Shown: positions 46,500 through 57,123 of the stretch, one piece after another
Layout of the letters: each line of letters begins with the position of its first letter
How positions within the stretch are numbered: position 1 is the stretch's first letter
Source of the DNA: Ixodes scapularis
Lineage: Eukaryota; Arthropoda; Arachnida; Ixodida; Ixodidae
Length of the DNA: 64,000 nt
Direction: 5' to 3'
NCBI RefSeq assembly: GCF_016920785.2
Contig: NW_024609857.1
Coordinates: forward strand, 10,311,618-10,375,617
Notes under the pieces: generated by a model
Databases searched by the model: none
The model's input: only the letters and a program-made list of their open reading frames with translations
What the model was told of the DNA's origin: nothing
Position numbers and translations under genes: made by a program

Positions 46500-47730
46500 G
46501 GGGGGATGGTAGGTAAATACAACCCAAAAATAGTTTTTTTTAATATTAGAACCAAAAAATACTACGGTTCATACAGAACATATTCTCCAAACGGCACGCT
46601 CGTAGCAGCACCAGAAGTATTTTAAAAATAGTGTCATCAATATACTATCCGCATTTTAAAGTGGGCGTGGCTTTAGAAAGCTTTCTTTACATTGCAACTC
46701 TCATTGAAAAAAAACGGTGCAACTGGAAAGAAAAGTTGTTTCTAATTGATGCTACTGACAAGACATCGTGAAAAATTAGTTTTCATGATGCAGCACCGGA
46801 GCTTCTACGAAGGTGCCTTCATGGGCGAACCCAGAAGTCTAACGAGTCCCTGAATAACCTGATCTGGTGCAGGTGCCCAAAGACAACATTTGTGGGCGCA
46901 TGCACAGTAAAAGCAGCCGTGTATGACGCGGTTAGCTTCTACAACAATGGCAACCAAGCAGGGAAGCAAGTGTTTGAGACTTTAGGCGTCACACCTGGAG
47001 TGTTTTGTAATGTGGCCCTGAACAGGATGGACAAGGCCCGAATAGTCAAAAGTGACTTTCGGATCTCTGCTCAGAGCAAGCGAAGAAGGAAGGCCAAAGC
47101 AAGTGCAAGGAACGGTTTCGCAAAGAAGTCTGAAGCAAATAATGCTAAAGACTACGCACCAGGTGCATTTTAGGCTGAGCGTTGAACAACTAAACTTTCA
47201 AAAGTGATTTGTGAAAAACGCTGTTTTTGCTCGTATAAGGAACATTTTCTCTCAAACAAATGAACCTTTTCTTGTAATATTTCTGTCGTGTTTTGCTGCA
47301 TAACCTGCGCATCTACTGAACTAAAAATATAATATTTGCATGAAAACTTTTTTTTTATTTACAAGTTCCTCAAGGCAGAAAGCACCTAAGTTGAAGTATC
47401 AAAGTTCAAAAATTGATTTTGAACAACCTAAGCGTTTCAAACCTATTATTTTAGTTCAGTCAAATGCCAATACTGTATAGGAAGTGTGAGAGAAGTTTCA
47501 TCGTTTTATTAGGGTTAGTTATATTTTAAATGTTCCTTGACTAAGTCAAGAAAACTTCTATTTCAAATTTTTATAAATACAAAATACTTCAATAGTTTTA
47601 AATAATATCTTGCTTGGAATAGCTAGAAGGACAGCGAAATATGCCCAGAAAGTTTAAACCGTTTTTACCCAGAAGGAGCTGAGATAATGGCAGAACATTT
47701 CGAAGTCGCATGTCGGGGTACTATCCCCCC
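46500..47730 (+). mobile_element. 1.23-kb TTAA-flanked element with a Mutator-like transposase tail
   Basis: Starts GGGGGGATGGTAGG after TTAA (46496-46499) and ends CCCCGACATG-type sequence inverted, with TACTATCCCCCC before TTAA (47731-47734). The inverted repeat is about 14 bp. The interior contains the C-terminal end of a Mutator-like transposase (46772-47173) and AT-rich sequence. Most of the transposase is deleted. A 4-bp TTAA duplication is not the usual 8-11 bp of Mutator elements, so the domain name and the target rule disagree. Confidence 0.8.
46772..47173 (+). pseudogene. Mutator-like transposase, C-terminal remnant
   Basis: An open frame of about 133 codons after a stop at 46769. 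It contains PELLRRCLHGRTQKSNESLN, LIWCRCPKTTFVG, AAVYDAVSFYNNGN and QVFETLGVTPG, a basic stretch (SKRRRKAKASARN) and a final DYAPGAF before the stop. This order matches the C-terminal end of proteins annotated as Mutator-like transposase domain in arthropods and cnidarians. The N-terminal and catalytic acidic residues are absent, so it cannot be active. Identification is from pattern memory, with good agreement of the NESLN and PKTTFVG blocks. Confidence 0.82.
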
Positions 47731-47734
47731 TTAA

Positions 47735-48723
47735 GGGTTTCTTGTTTTCCTCTCTCGAGACACATGCCTCAATTACTTTCGTCAATCCCCCATTTTAATT
47801 ACCATCCTCCTTTTTCTTTTTTCCTCCTTTTTAAGGTGCACCAGCTTTTTTCTTCTTTTTACGAATTTCGCTCTTTCATTTCTTTTTGAGCGAAGGCCAG
47901 TTTTCAGCTCTTAATTGCCTTTTACGAAACTTCTTGGAGGCTGTTTCGAGAAGATCGCACCGTCCTGGGAGTGACCGAAATCGTTGATTCGCTGCTACAA
48001 GAACGGAAGCAAAGCAGACAACAAAAGAAAAATGCAGCCACCGCGCAATGCGAACTGACTGGCGTTCGTGTGCATGTGTACCGACTTCACCTGCGCAACT
48101 CGTCTGCGCCAAAATACCATGGAAGCTTTTGAATGCGAGCACTAGAGCGCACCGCTCTCACGTGCTACCTGAAGTAAAATAGCAACTTCGAGTAGAATTC
48201 ACATATTTCAGGGTTGGTTCTCAGTTCATCAGCCTTTTCCTGGTGAAGTTATACTCCGGAGGTTCTTTCTAAAGCTAATTGTTCGTCTTTTTGTGTGTGA
48301 ACACGTGATGAGTAATCAGGAAACCTCTACTGGCTATTCCGTGAGTTTTGTTTACTTTTTCCTCGTAAAATAAAACCTACTGACTGGTCATTTTAGGTAG
48401 TTAAGTTGTTGATAGTTGTTACTCTGAGAGTACCCCACTAAAAGGGCTTGGTACGTATAAGAAAATATGCCATTCACAAAAAGGAGATACCTGGAAAGAG
48501 TCGTTTTTAGCCGTACCAATTTAGCAATGAAAGCCCATAGTGTTAGGAAAATAAATAATATACGTTTAAACAATAAGTCGACAAATTTCATCGAGCGCGT
48601 CACGTTGTAGAAAACTTTATAAAGAGAAGCGTAGGAACAAATACGGTATCGAATAAATGAGTAATCTAATTAAATACGTTTGCTGGGAAGTAATTGTAGG
48701 CTCTTTCTTGGTAACATGGCTTC
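47735..48723. other. No gene recognised
   Basis: AT-rich. The minus-strand ORF 47876-48142 has no motif. A short AGTAATCTAATTAAATAC block near 48660 resembles the ends of the repeat at 40995. Confidence 0.45.
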
Positions 48724-48859
48724 TCAGAAAATCGAAGACTTGAAAAAAACAAAAAAAAACACAAATACCTCGAGTTGCAGGAAAAGAAGCGTTGGAACCA
48801 GGTATATGGCACTTAACATATTATATGTACAGTATTTACAAGAAAAAAAAAACACCTCT

Positions 48860-49380
48860 AGTGGACATCGCTTGAGGTAGCCGCCGGGCCGCTCGGTCGC
48901 CGAAACCTGATGCTCGTGATGTCTCGTTCTGCCTGCTAGCGCCGACAGGTTTCTTTCTTGTCGTTCCGGTAGTACCACTAGCTCGGCTGCTAGAGCCGAG
49001 CTAGTGGCCAGGCCACATGCCCTTGGACATGTGGCCTGGGTCAACTGCGTTGTCAATGTAGAGTGGGTTGGAGCGTTGTTCTGCGACAGAGGGGTACTAG
49101 TAGTGTCGGGAACGGTGGTGAAAGCAGGTTTTAGTCGGTCCAAAGAAACTGCATCTCGACGTCCCTCTAAGAGTACCGTATAAAACTTCTGTGTTCTACC
49201 TACGACCTGGTATGGGCCATCACGTAGAGGTCTGAGGGGCTTCTTTACCACATTCCGATGTATGAATACATGCGAGGATTGTGCGAGGACATGGTGAACA
49301 AAGACTTGTGTGCTAGGTTGCCGTGTCTGAGATAGGCTTCCCGGAGTCATTGGACGTAGGAGGTGAGATTCATTAACCTT
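48860..49380 (-). pseudogene. Ty3/gypsy Pol, integrase C-terminal fragment
   Basis: On the minus strand the frame reads HVFIHRNVVKKPLRPLRDGP then YQVVGRTQKFYTVLLEGRRD and AVSLDRLKPAF. This is the GPY/F-type C-terminal module that follows the integrase core of Ty3/gypsy retrotransposons. The following residues (ATERPGGYLK near the stop-distal end) resemble the variable Pol tail. The catalytic integrase core and reverse transcriptase are absent upstream, where a LINE begins at about 49470. The tail contains two inverted repeats (48975-49039). The frame stays open to 48724, but the part after about 48860 is probably not native coding sequence. Confidence 0.85.
48975..49039. repeat. Two adjacent perfect stem-loops within the gypsy fragment
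   Basis: CCACTAGCTCGGCT pairs with AGCCGAGCTAGTGG (5-nt loop, 48975-49007). Immediately after, CCAGGCCACATG pairs with CATGTGGCCTGG (8-nt loop, 49008-49039). Confidence 0.95.
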
Positions 49381-49469
49381 GTGTCGTTGATGGTTGAACC
49401 ATCTCCCCAGGGAGACGAAGGGGAGAACCTTCGTCTACCTGCTTATATATATACATTATGTATATATCT

Positions 49470-50150
49470 TTATATGTTGAAAATGTTTGACGAAGTAAAC
49501 CATCAGTTGCTATTAAATAAAAACTATTTTTATATGGTAGTTGTGCAGAGTTGTGCAAATGGTTTTAAGGTTACCTACCATGTCGTCCCAACTGTGTTCG
49601 AATAAAAAATAGTGGCTCAAGAACTTCTTTTTTTCATTCCGGCGTTCCCAAAGGGTATTCTTGGCCCCCTTTTGCTTCTAATCTTGGTAAATTATTTAGC
49701 GTCATATGTTAAAAATGCCGATGCGTTGTTGTTTGCAGATGAAATTAAGCTTTTTATGAATGTTCATACTCTTGTCGACTGCGTAACTTTACAGAATGAT
49801 GTGTCGCGCATAGTTCAGTAGTGTGAACCAAATACCTTGTCACTGAACCGTCTCAAAACAAATGTCTTGCCCATGTGCAGACGTTGTAATGTATTCCGTA
49901 ACAATTACGTATAAAAAGGAACCTACATTAAATCCATCTCTGTTGTAAGAGACCTTGGCGTGAACATAGATAATGGTGGGACGTTTACCTCGCATGTGTC
50001 CTCTATTGTTCGCAGTGCGACAAAGATGTTGGGACTGATATCTCGCATCACGAAGAAATTCAAAACTCTGCCTATATTATTCGTTTACTTTGCTCTCTAG
50101 TTAGGTCAAGGCTTGAATTCGGTTCTGCAACTTAGAATTCCTTGTCAGAA
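49470..50150 (+). pseudogene. LINE reverse transcriptase pseudogene (CR1/Jockey-type)
   Basis: The frame shows MFDEVNHQLLL (motif A region), then PKGILGPLLLLILVNYL (motif B, usually PQGSVLGPLLF). LLFADEIKLF follows, the catalytic FADD box with the second Asp changed to Glu. Later blocks SVVRDLGVNIDNGGTFTSHV and SATKMLGLISRITKKF match the post-RT region. Frame changes occur near 49610, and a stop follows DVSRIVQ at 49819. The altered FADD box alone would abolish polymerase activity. The 5' half is missing and adjoins the gypsy fragment; the 3' side runs into a GT microsatellite. Confidence 0.85.
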
Positions 50151-50162
50151 ACGCACTCGTAG

Positions 50163-50247
50163 CAAGTGTGAGTTTTATGTGTGTGTGTGGGAAAGAGAGA
50201 GTTATGTGTGTGTGTGTGCGCGTGGTGTGCGTGTGTGTGTGTGTGTT
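50163..50247. repeat. (GT)n microsatellite with GA and GC interruptions
   Basis: Runs of TGTGTG at 50175-50188, 50204-50222 and 50229-50246. Confidence 0.9.
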
Positions 50248-52900
50248 ATCTCAGTTAGTTTTTTTTAAGCCAAATAAACGCTATGTGCCTTTTGCGCAGG
50301 CACACTTAAGTATCTCGTATGGTTCATGAACGAGGCTGCTGATTCTCCATTCTGTTTTATTTCTTGTGCCATTCAATTTCGCCGTCGAATACCAGATGTC
50401 GTCCATCAAGCCGGCATTTGTTTCTCTAATTCTCTTAGTTGTATTTTATTTTTCTTCTCGAACTTGCTACGTTTTTGCTTTTTTTTTTATTTTTTATTTC
50501 AACTTCACTTTCGTAGGAGAACCGCGACGGCGAGGGGCGAAGCTCTTCCGAAACGACTGCAGCTTCGATTTCTAGGCTCTTGAACGCAGCCCCGTAAACC
50601 ACGCCGCTAAAAATAAGAATGCGATGCGGAACGGATTTTCAGATAAGATCAACGGTGCGCTCTCCAAAATACTTATTCTTCCCCGCTCTGGGCCCCGCCA
50701 GTGCGTCTGTCTCGCCTCTCGCTTATTTTATTTTCGTACTCGTTTATTCTGGCTCGTTTGTTTATTTATTTTTATTTTTCTAAACTCTCGCTTTCTTGCG
50801 GCACTTTTCAAACTTGGTCCCACTTTCCGATGTCACTCACGCAGACGTCGAGATAAGCGGTGAGTGGTGACGGCTGCAAATCGTATAGGCTTGCTTTTGA
50901 AAGTGCCTTCGCCATAGGTTTGCGGTTTGCATCGAGCAGCTCTTCAACTTTCGTCTTTCGATTTGCGTCGCCTGCCGCCCTAGATATTCGGAGTGCTTGG
51001 ATTCGAGACGTTTGCGCGTTGACATGCCAGCCTGCCTGCGAATCATGACAATATTTTCGCGTTTATATTTTACAATAGCTGCGTTGAAGAAATAAAAAGA
51101 AATAAGAGAAGGGCGTGTTGATGTACAATGTCTTGGGGGAAAAAAAGGTTGGTGTAGGTATTATAAATGTAACCCTCCCTTCCTTTTCGAAATAAAAATT
51201 CTCATCTACGGCAGAGAAAGTGGAATCTTAAAAAAAAAATAGTTTAAGTTAATTAAGTAGGCATTTCTCGTTATGAGTGTGACAGGATAGGGATTCACTT
51301 CGTAATTGCACTGGTCTTAATCACGGTCAGCCTCAGAAACGAAGAGAATTATCAAACCTAGTCATCATTCGTCATTAACAACCCATGCAAAGCATAAAAC
51401 AATTCAACACGTCGAAACTTCACCATTGCGTTTCACATATTGCCTTTACGCTGAACCACGCAGATTCGCTAAACTAAAACACGCTCGCACGCACACATGC
51501 ACACACACAGACGCTTCAATTATTTTGCTCCCATCATCCTCATCATCTTTTTTTTTTTTTTCTGTAGACGCGAAACGAGCGCTAACATATTTTCGGTTCT
51601 TATGCCAAGCCAAGAGGGAGCGTTCCGATCTGAAAGAAGATATTTTGCTTTCTAAGTGGTCGGTAAGGAGTTACAGGTCCAGGCACCGCCCAAAGAAGCA
51701 AGATAAAACAAATAACGAACGCGATGACCAAGACCGGCACACGGATCATTACTGTTTTCCCTCTCCATAGGCTTTTCTGCCTGGCTCGAGTCTAAGCATC
51801 CGTAACATCTCTATTTACGACTTGTTTTCTCCCCCAGCACGGCCTGCCACGTGTTGACAACCTGAAAAAAAGAAGAAGATCGAAGGCAGTTTTTTACTCC
51901 TATCTTTTCTCCTGGTCACTAATTAAGATCGTAAACGCTGATGAAAGTGCACGCCGTGCACACACATCTTTTATAAGGACCCGGAAAAGAAAGAAAGAAC
52001 CGAGTGGTCATTTCGTTGGATCGGCGGCAGTTGCACTCCCAAAGCCCGGAGTCGGAGAGCGGCGCCGTAAATATTGTGAAAGCATAGCCGCACGGAGGAG
52101 GCATTCGCGGAGATTAAAAGAACGCGAACGCGCGTTCACGTCTTCCGAGCACCGAAACCGTAGAATAATGCGCAAGTCGGGATCGTGAGGCCCGGTGCGC
52201 CGTCGAATGTGAGAGTTTTCGTAGCAGCGACGACGTGTCCTGCCTGGGAAGTACCTGTCCCTCCCGCTTCCTGTACTCTGTTTCTCTCTCTTTTTTTTTT
52301 ATTTGTTGTTGTTGTTGGTTGCAGAGACTACTATGCTTTTGAGGTTCGAGAGATTCGAAAGCACTCTTGCATGGGAAATTTACCGTCAACTTTGGTATGG
52401 GTTTACGGAGATTCGCCCACTTCTCAGCAGCTGCCACCACCCTTTTTTTGTTTGTTTTCTTTCCTTCACAGCGGGAACCAACAAACTGACTCTTTAAACT
52501 TGAGCCAAAAAGTTTTTTAAAGGCAATAAAGAAAAAAAGCTATGGATTATTATTTTTTTTTTCGTGAATGGCTCCTTGTTGTCGTTGTTTTCAATCGGTC
52601 TTGGAAGAACTTCCTGCGGTGTGGTTTATTCTTCGTGCAATCGGCGATTTGCATAAGACAAAACTTCCCACTCTCAAAACTTTTTTTTCCGCTATCATGG
52701 TTGGCGAATCGTTCAAAACGTCAGATTACATATCATAGCTCATTTTTATGGTCCACTTTATATAGGCGTAATTTCCTTAAAAAGAAAAAAAAAAACAGGG
52801 ATGAGGAATATTCTTAGCTATAATTTTAGTGGCTCAGTTGTTAGGCTTAAAACAGCTTAGATCGCGCGGTTTTCGGTTTCATAAAAGGCGCGTGTGAAAC
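50248..52900. other. No gene recognised; simple repeats
   Basis: ORFs at 50326-50583, 51426-51770, 52114-52520 and elsewhere lack motifs. Features: (CA)n at 51483-51509, (CAT)n at 51533-51547, poly-T at 51548-51562, palindrome GAACGCGCGTTC at 52125, and (GTT)n at 52301-52318. Confidence 0.45.
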
Positions 52901-52907
52901 TCGCGCT

Positions 52908-53030
52908 GATGATGACATGCAAAACCGTGCTATGCATGTCATGGATGTTTTGCATGTTTTTGCAAAACATGTCATCATGTTGATGACATGTTTTGCATGT
53001 CATCATGATGATGACATGCAAAACCGTGCT
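52908..53030. repeat. Cluster of GATGACATGCAAAAC direct and inverted repeats
   Basis: A 24-bp segment (GATGATGACATGCAAAACCG plus TGCT) occurs at 52908 and again at 53007. Between them lie inverted versions, including GATGACATG/CATGTCATC (around 52983-53005) and CATGTTTTTGCAAAACATG. The block can fold into several alternative hairpins. Confidence 0.9.
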
Positions 53031-53189
53031 CAGTGTTGCAAGAAGCACCCAGTTTACAGGGGGGAAGCGCGAATGTTGTTTTATGAAATCCTGCTAAGTT
53101 CTAGGCGGGTGTATATACGGGACAAATGGGACGATGTTTCAGATGCGTCCTCCTCACATAAAATGAAATTTGTTTTCCTTATATCAGTC

Positions 53190-55095
53190 ATACGGGCTCT
53201 TCAATGTTATTTCCTAGCCTACTCGCATCACCCCGAAATAAGGCGTTGTTGGATTTATCTTCAACAAATATTTTAGAAACGGGTGTAATTTCTGGAGTGG
53301 TTGGGGAAACTATCGGTGATCACCTCCCAATAAATATGCTTGCTAATGTAGACTACAGCTTCCAAAAAAAAAATGTGATGCTCAGATTTATTTTAGAAAT
53401 TTGGGCGCAAGAAACCTCGACCTTTTTGAACAACAGATAAGTTCCGGAGTTTGAAGTGCGGTGCTATCTAGTGTGTCTGCTGACGAAGCGTTTAGTTGTT
53501 TTCTTGAAAGGTTTACAATAATATATGATCGCTGCTTTCCTTATGAATTTCATAAGGTTCCTCGAAAGTCTCGTAAACCCATGGGTTACACCCGAAATTT
53601 TAAAAAAAAGTTATAAATACGAAAAACAATCTCTACCACTGATTCGTACACACTATACATGTTAACATCTTGTTACATTTAAGGAATGTTGAAATCAATT
53701 AACAAAGACTTTAAGGCAGACTAAACGCCTGTATTTCATTAATTTATTTAAGGATGAGAAGATATCCGAGGTACACTCTAAAAAAAGCCCGTGCGTCTGC
53801 TTTCCCGCTAAACACTCGGAAAGCCAATCAACGCAACTTACGGAGGCTGCCCAGCGAATGACGATGCCGAAACATATGTTTAGACCAAAAAACGCAGACT
53901 GAGTTGTGATATTAAGCAATGCAAGCGTGACGTTTTGCACTGCTTAATGTCACAAGACAGAGTGCGTTTTTGGGTCTAAACATATGTTGCGGCATATTTA
54001 TTCGCTGAGCTGCCTCCGTAAGTTGCAGTGCTTGGCTTTCCGAGTGTTGTGCGGGAAAGTAGATGCACTGTCTTTTTTTTTTCACAGTGTAGTAGGGAAA
54101 AAGTAAATGGATTAATAAAACAAGGGTGGCATGCGGATAAGGTAACAGAGATGGAAATTAAAGGTATTTTCGTAAAAGGAGTTGCTTTGGCAAAAAAGTT
54201 TAGGGATCATTTTGCTACACCTGCCCAGAGCGCACACTGTGTGTACACTCTGGACAGGACGAACGTGAAGTATTTTCTGTTTTCCAAAACTTAAAAAATA
54301 GTAAGAGTTCGGATATATTTGATTTCCAAATGAAACCTATTAAGCATGTTTTGCGGTCGATTGTTCCCTGCTTAACGCATATTTTTAATCTAACACTTGA
54401 GAACGGACCATTCCCCCAAAAATGCTTGTCACGAAGGTGTCTGTGCTATTTAAAGCCGGAGATAAAAGCAACCTCAAGAATTATACACCGATTTCTGTCT
54501 TACCGATATTTTCAAAAGGTCTAGGAAAAATAATACATCATAGGCTGTACAGTTTCTGCGAAACATTTTCTATCTTAACGCTCAGCCCATACGGATTTAG
54601 GAAGGGTTTCTCTACCGAACTTGCCTTGTTAAAGGAATTAATTTTAAACAATATTGAAAAAAAAGTTATTAACGCCGATGATACAAGTATATTTTTTTCA
54701 GGTGATGATATTGGTCAGATTATATGTACAGCAAATAACATTTTGGAAAAGTTAAATGCCTGGAGAACATCAAATTTCTTAAAAATAAATGGCAGCAAAA
54801 CAAAAGCCGTATTGTTTAGATCACGAAATATAAAGTGTTTCTATACGTCTATTCTTTCTCTTGGAACACACTGTATAGATATAGTTGAAAGCATAAAAGT
54901 CTTGGGAATGGTAATTAATCAATACATGTCATGGTACGAGACTGTACAACAGACATGTAAAAAAGATTTCAAGAGTTGTAGGTATTATGTACAAATATTG
55001 CCCCATCATCATATAAAAATCCCTCTTCTACCCAAAATAAAAATGTTGCTTCTTGCGTATGTATCAGTTTGCGTTTACTTCTGGCCAAGTTAGGT
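53190..55095 (+). pseudogene. LINE pseudogene (endonuclease end and RT), split by a MITE
   Basis: 53190-53330 reads LLDLSSTNILETGVISG and GDHLPI, the C-terminal end of an APE-type endonuclease (the SDHLP box with Gly for Ser). A linker (ERFTIIYDRCFPYEF) follows. A 316-bp MITE is inserted at 53774-54089. Coding resumes toward KVSVLFKAGDKSNLKNYTPI, SVLPIFSKGLGKIIHHRLYS and FGFRKG-like YGFRKGFSTELALL. Directly after LILNNIEKK the frame reads VINADDTSIFFSGDD, the catalytic box. The segment between these (RT motifs A and B, roughly 100 residues) is deleted in frame near 54660. A frameshift lies near 54420. The ORF ends at 55093 without a clear 3' tail. Confidence 0.85.
53774..54089. mobile_element. 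316-bp fold-back MITE, CACTCT family, copy 3, inside a LINE
   Basis: Starts CACTCTAAAAAAAGCCCGTG and ends ...TGCACTGTC, poly-T, CACAGTG, flanked by TA at 53772-53773 and 54090-54091. Long arms such as AACACTCGGAAAGCCAATCA and AGACTGAGTTGTGATATTAAG match copy 2 at 18633 closely. Confidence 0.93.
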
Positions 55096-55150
55096 GCGAT
55101 ATAACTAAATTCACGGGACAAAAAGCAATAGAAGTCCGCTCCGACCTCAG

Positions 55151-55200
55151 ATTTCATGAAAAGTGCTTCAGCTTCCCTTCAAGGTGTTTGCGACTATAAA
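55151..55200 (+). repeat. Dispersed repeat fragment shared with 23663-23720
   Basis: The block around GTGCTTCAGCTTCCCTTC is followed by a GTTTGCG block, the reverse of the fragment at 23663. Confidence 0.5.
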
Positions 55201-55603
55201 TGACAAGGAGATATCGCTTCTTCTTGGCGTTTTGTAAAAAGATGTACGTTCTCATGCGAATCTTCTGAAAATCTCACACGTATTAGCTTTTTTTATGCTG
55301 TTTTCCCGGTGATGGTGCTGAGTGGCAGGGTAGGCGATGGACTGCTCGATCAAAATGCTGACTAAATCGGTTGGAACTTGGCGCCCGTTCGCGTTGTTTG
55401 TGTATTTTCTTCGTTCCTGTCTTTTTCTTTTTTTGCACTGTTTTAATACTGGTGCGTAACAATCTATACGACTATCAAATCAAACTTCACCCTCCGAGAA
55501 ACTAAGAAATTCGGGGCGTATTCTGTTCATGCTTCTCACTCCACGATTCGTTCGTCCGCGTTCTTATCGGCCACTGGCGCCATCTCGTCGGCTGGGCGGG
55601 TCA

Positions 55604-55860
55604 GTAATTTTTTATTTATTTTATTTATTTAAGAATACTGACAGCCTTCACTTGAAGGCTATTACAAGAGAGGCATCAATAATATATATATACGGTCATA
55701 TCAAAAATTTGAGCTCTAAACATATGTACATAGTGGAAGAAGACTGTTATACAATTGTTAATGAAGACAACATGAACGTATCACTACACTTTGTAAAAGA
55801 AAAAGAAAAAAAGAAAAACTCCCCTTTTTATTTATTGCTGGATAAATATATTTTCTAGAG
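55604..55860 (-). repeat. LINE 3' terminus, minus strand
   Basis: On the minus strand the sequence runs through AATAGCCTTCAAGTGAAGGC and CTGTCAGTATTC into a (TAAA)n-type tail, seen as TTTATTTATTTTATTTATTT on the plus strand. AGCCTTCA/TGAAGGCT forms a small hairpin. The layout (GTAATAGCC, hairpin, CTGTCAGTATTC, tail) is that of CR1-like LINE 3' ends; the 5' extent is uncertain. Confidence 0.6.
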
Positions 55861-55893
55861 AAGACTCGAATTGGGGCATATTTGCAGAGTTAA

Positions 55894-56521
55894 AGGAGCT
55901 ATGCAACAATTTTTGTACTTTGCGCAAATACCGCTTAAAACGGATCGCTATACGTTAATGACCGATGAAACACGCGTTCGTTTTTCACCCCACGCAATAG
56001 TAGTCCCAGAAAAAAATTAAAGAAAAACGAGCAGCGTTCACTCCCTCAACTCGCAGCTAGAACAAGCGGCCACGTGATCTGGAGCCGATTATATGCCGCC
56101 AGTGTTGATCATAGCCACGCGCTGGGGTTGGCAAAGCGCAGGACACGCGCTGAGTTCCAGACATTGTTATGGCTCGGCTGTTGTCGTCGTTGCAGCGATT
56201 GGACACGGGTCACAACCCGAATGCTTCCCGAGCTAGCAATTATCACGAGGCCAAGTCGAGTGCCCACGCAATGCTCGGGTCCAATCTATGAACCGCATTC
56301 AAATATCGTCACTTGGGTGTACTGCGATCCCCGAGTTACGTCATGAAATTTTGCAAAGGAGAGATTGAATGAAAATGATCGCTTTTGTCCTTAAAATTAC
56401 ACCGCAACAAAGGAGTTTCTTGGCCAATGGCGTTGCGTGTGAGTATCCTTGAGTCCCAGGTGTGCCAGTAAGCTCGTGTAGAGAGCAAAACATTCCAACT
56501 GAATATCGTTGCACAGCTCCT
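55894..56521 (+). mobile_element. 628-bp TTAA-flanked element, copy 2
   Basis: Starts AGGAGCTATGCAACAATTTT after TTAA (55890-55893) and ends CGTTGCACAGCTCCT before TTAA (56522-56525). Reverse-complement partner of 37858-38483 over the full length, with substitutions. The terminal repeat is AGGAGCTRTGCAAC. No coding potential. Here the TTAA flanks are private to the element, which confirms the boundaries inferred at 37858. Confidence 0.94.
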
Positions 56522-56654
56522 TTAATAACATAATCTGGGATTTGGTTTCACTCTTCGATTGTTTGCACAAAGAATGCGTATTTTAAACGTCTATCCTACT
56601 ATTATACGGTTGGATTGTTTTATCGTGATTTAATCTGAGTGATCGCTTATGTGT

Positions 56655-56930
56655 CTATGTTAAATATAGTACAGGTTCAATGTTTAAGTGCTTGTTATAC
56701 AGCGCGAATAAGAATTTTAGCCGTGCTATTTTCCGTCTGGTATCTAATGAGTGAAGTCCACACTGGCTAAGCATTTCAGTCACAGAGTCCGTTCGTGTGT
56801 ACTTGTTAAGAATGAATCGCGCAGCCTGCCTTTGACTTTTTTCTAGTTTATTGATGTCTACTTTTTTGTTTGGACTCCATACAACGCTGGCGTACTCTAA
56901 AATAGGACGGATCAAGATGCATCGTGACGC
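56655..56930 (-). pseudogene. LINE C-terminal fragment, minus strand
   Basis: The minus-strand ORF reads IRPILEYASVVWSPNKKVD, INKLEKSQRQAARFIL, SVTEMLSQCGLHSLDTRRK and LKFLFALYNKHL. This is the conserved post-RT segment of CR1/Jockey-type ORF2, intact in one frame for about 86 codons. Both ends are truncated, with a stop after VLYLT at 56655. Confidence 0.85.
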
Positions 56931-57123
56931 CCCATGTTTCTTAAGTTATCAGTAACCACGCGCTTATTCATTATTGGCGATATATACTATTGCAGTGACC
57001 AACGCTTTTACTCCGATGGGGTTTATCTTAGTTTTCTCGTTTGTTTGCATCTCCAAATAAAGGCTCGACTTTGTGTGGAACTAATTTCTGGCGAACATAC
57101 GACAAACGTCGCCCGGCGATCAC

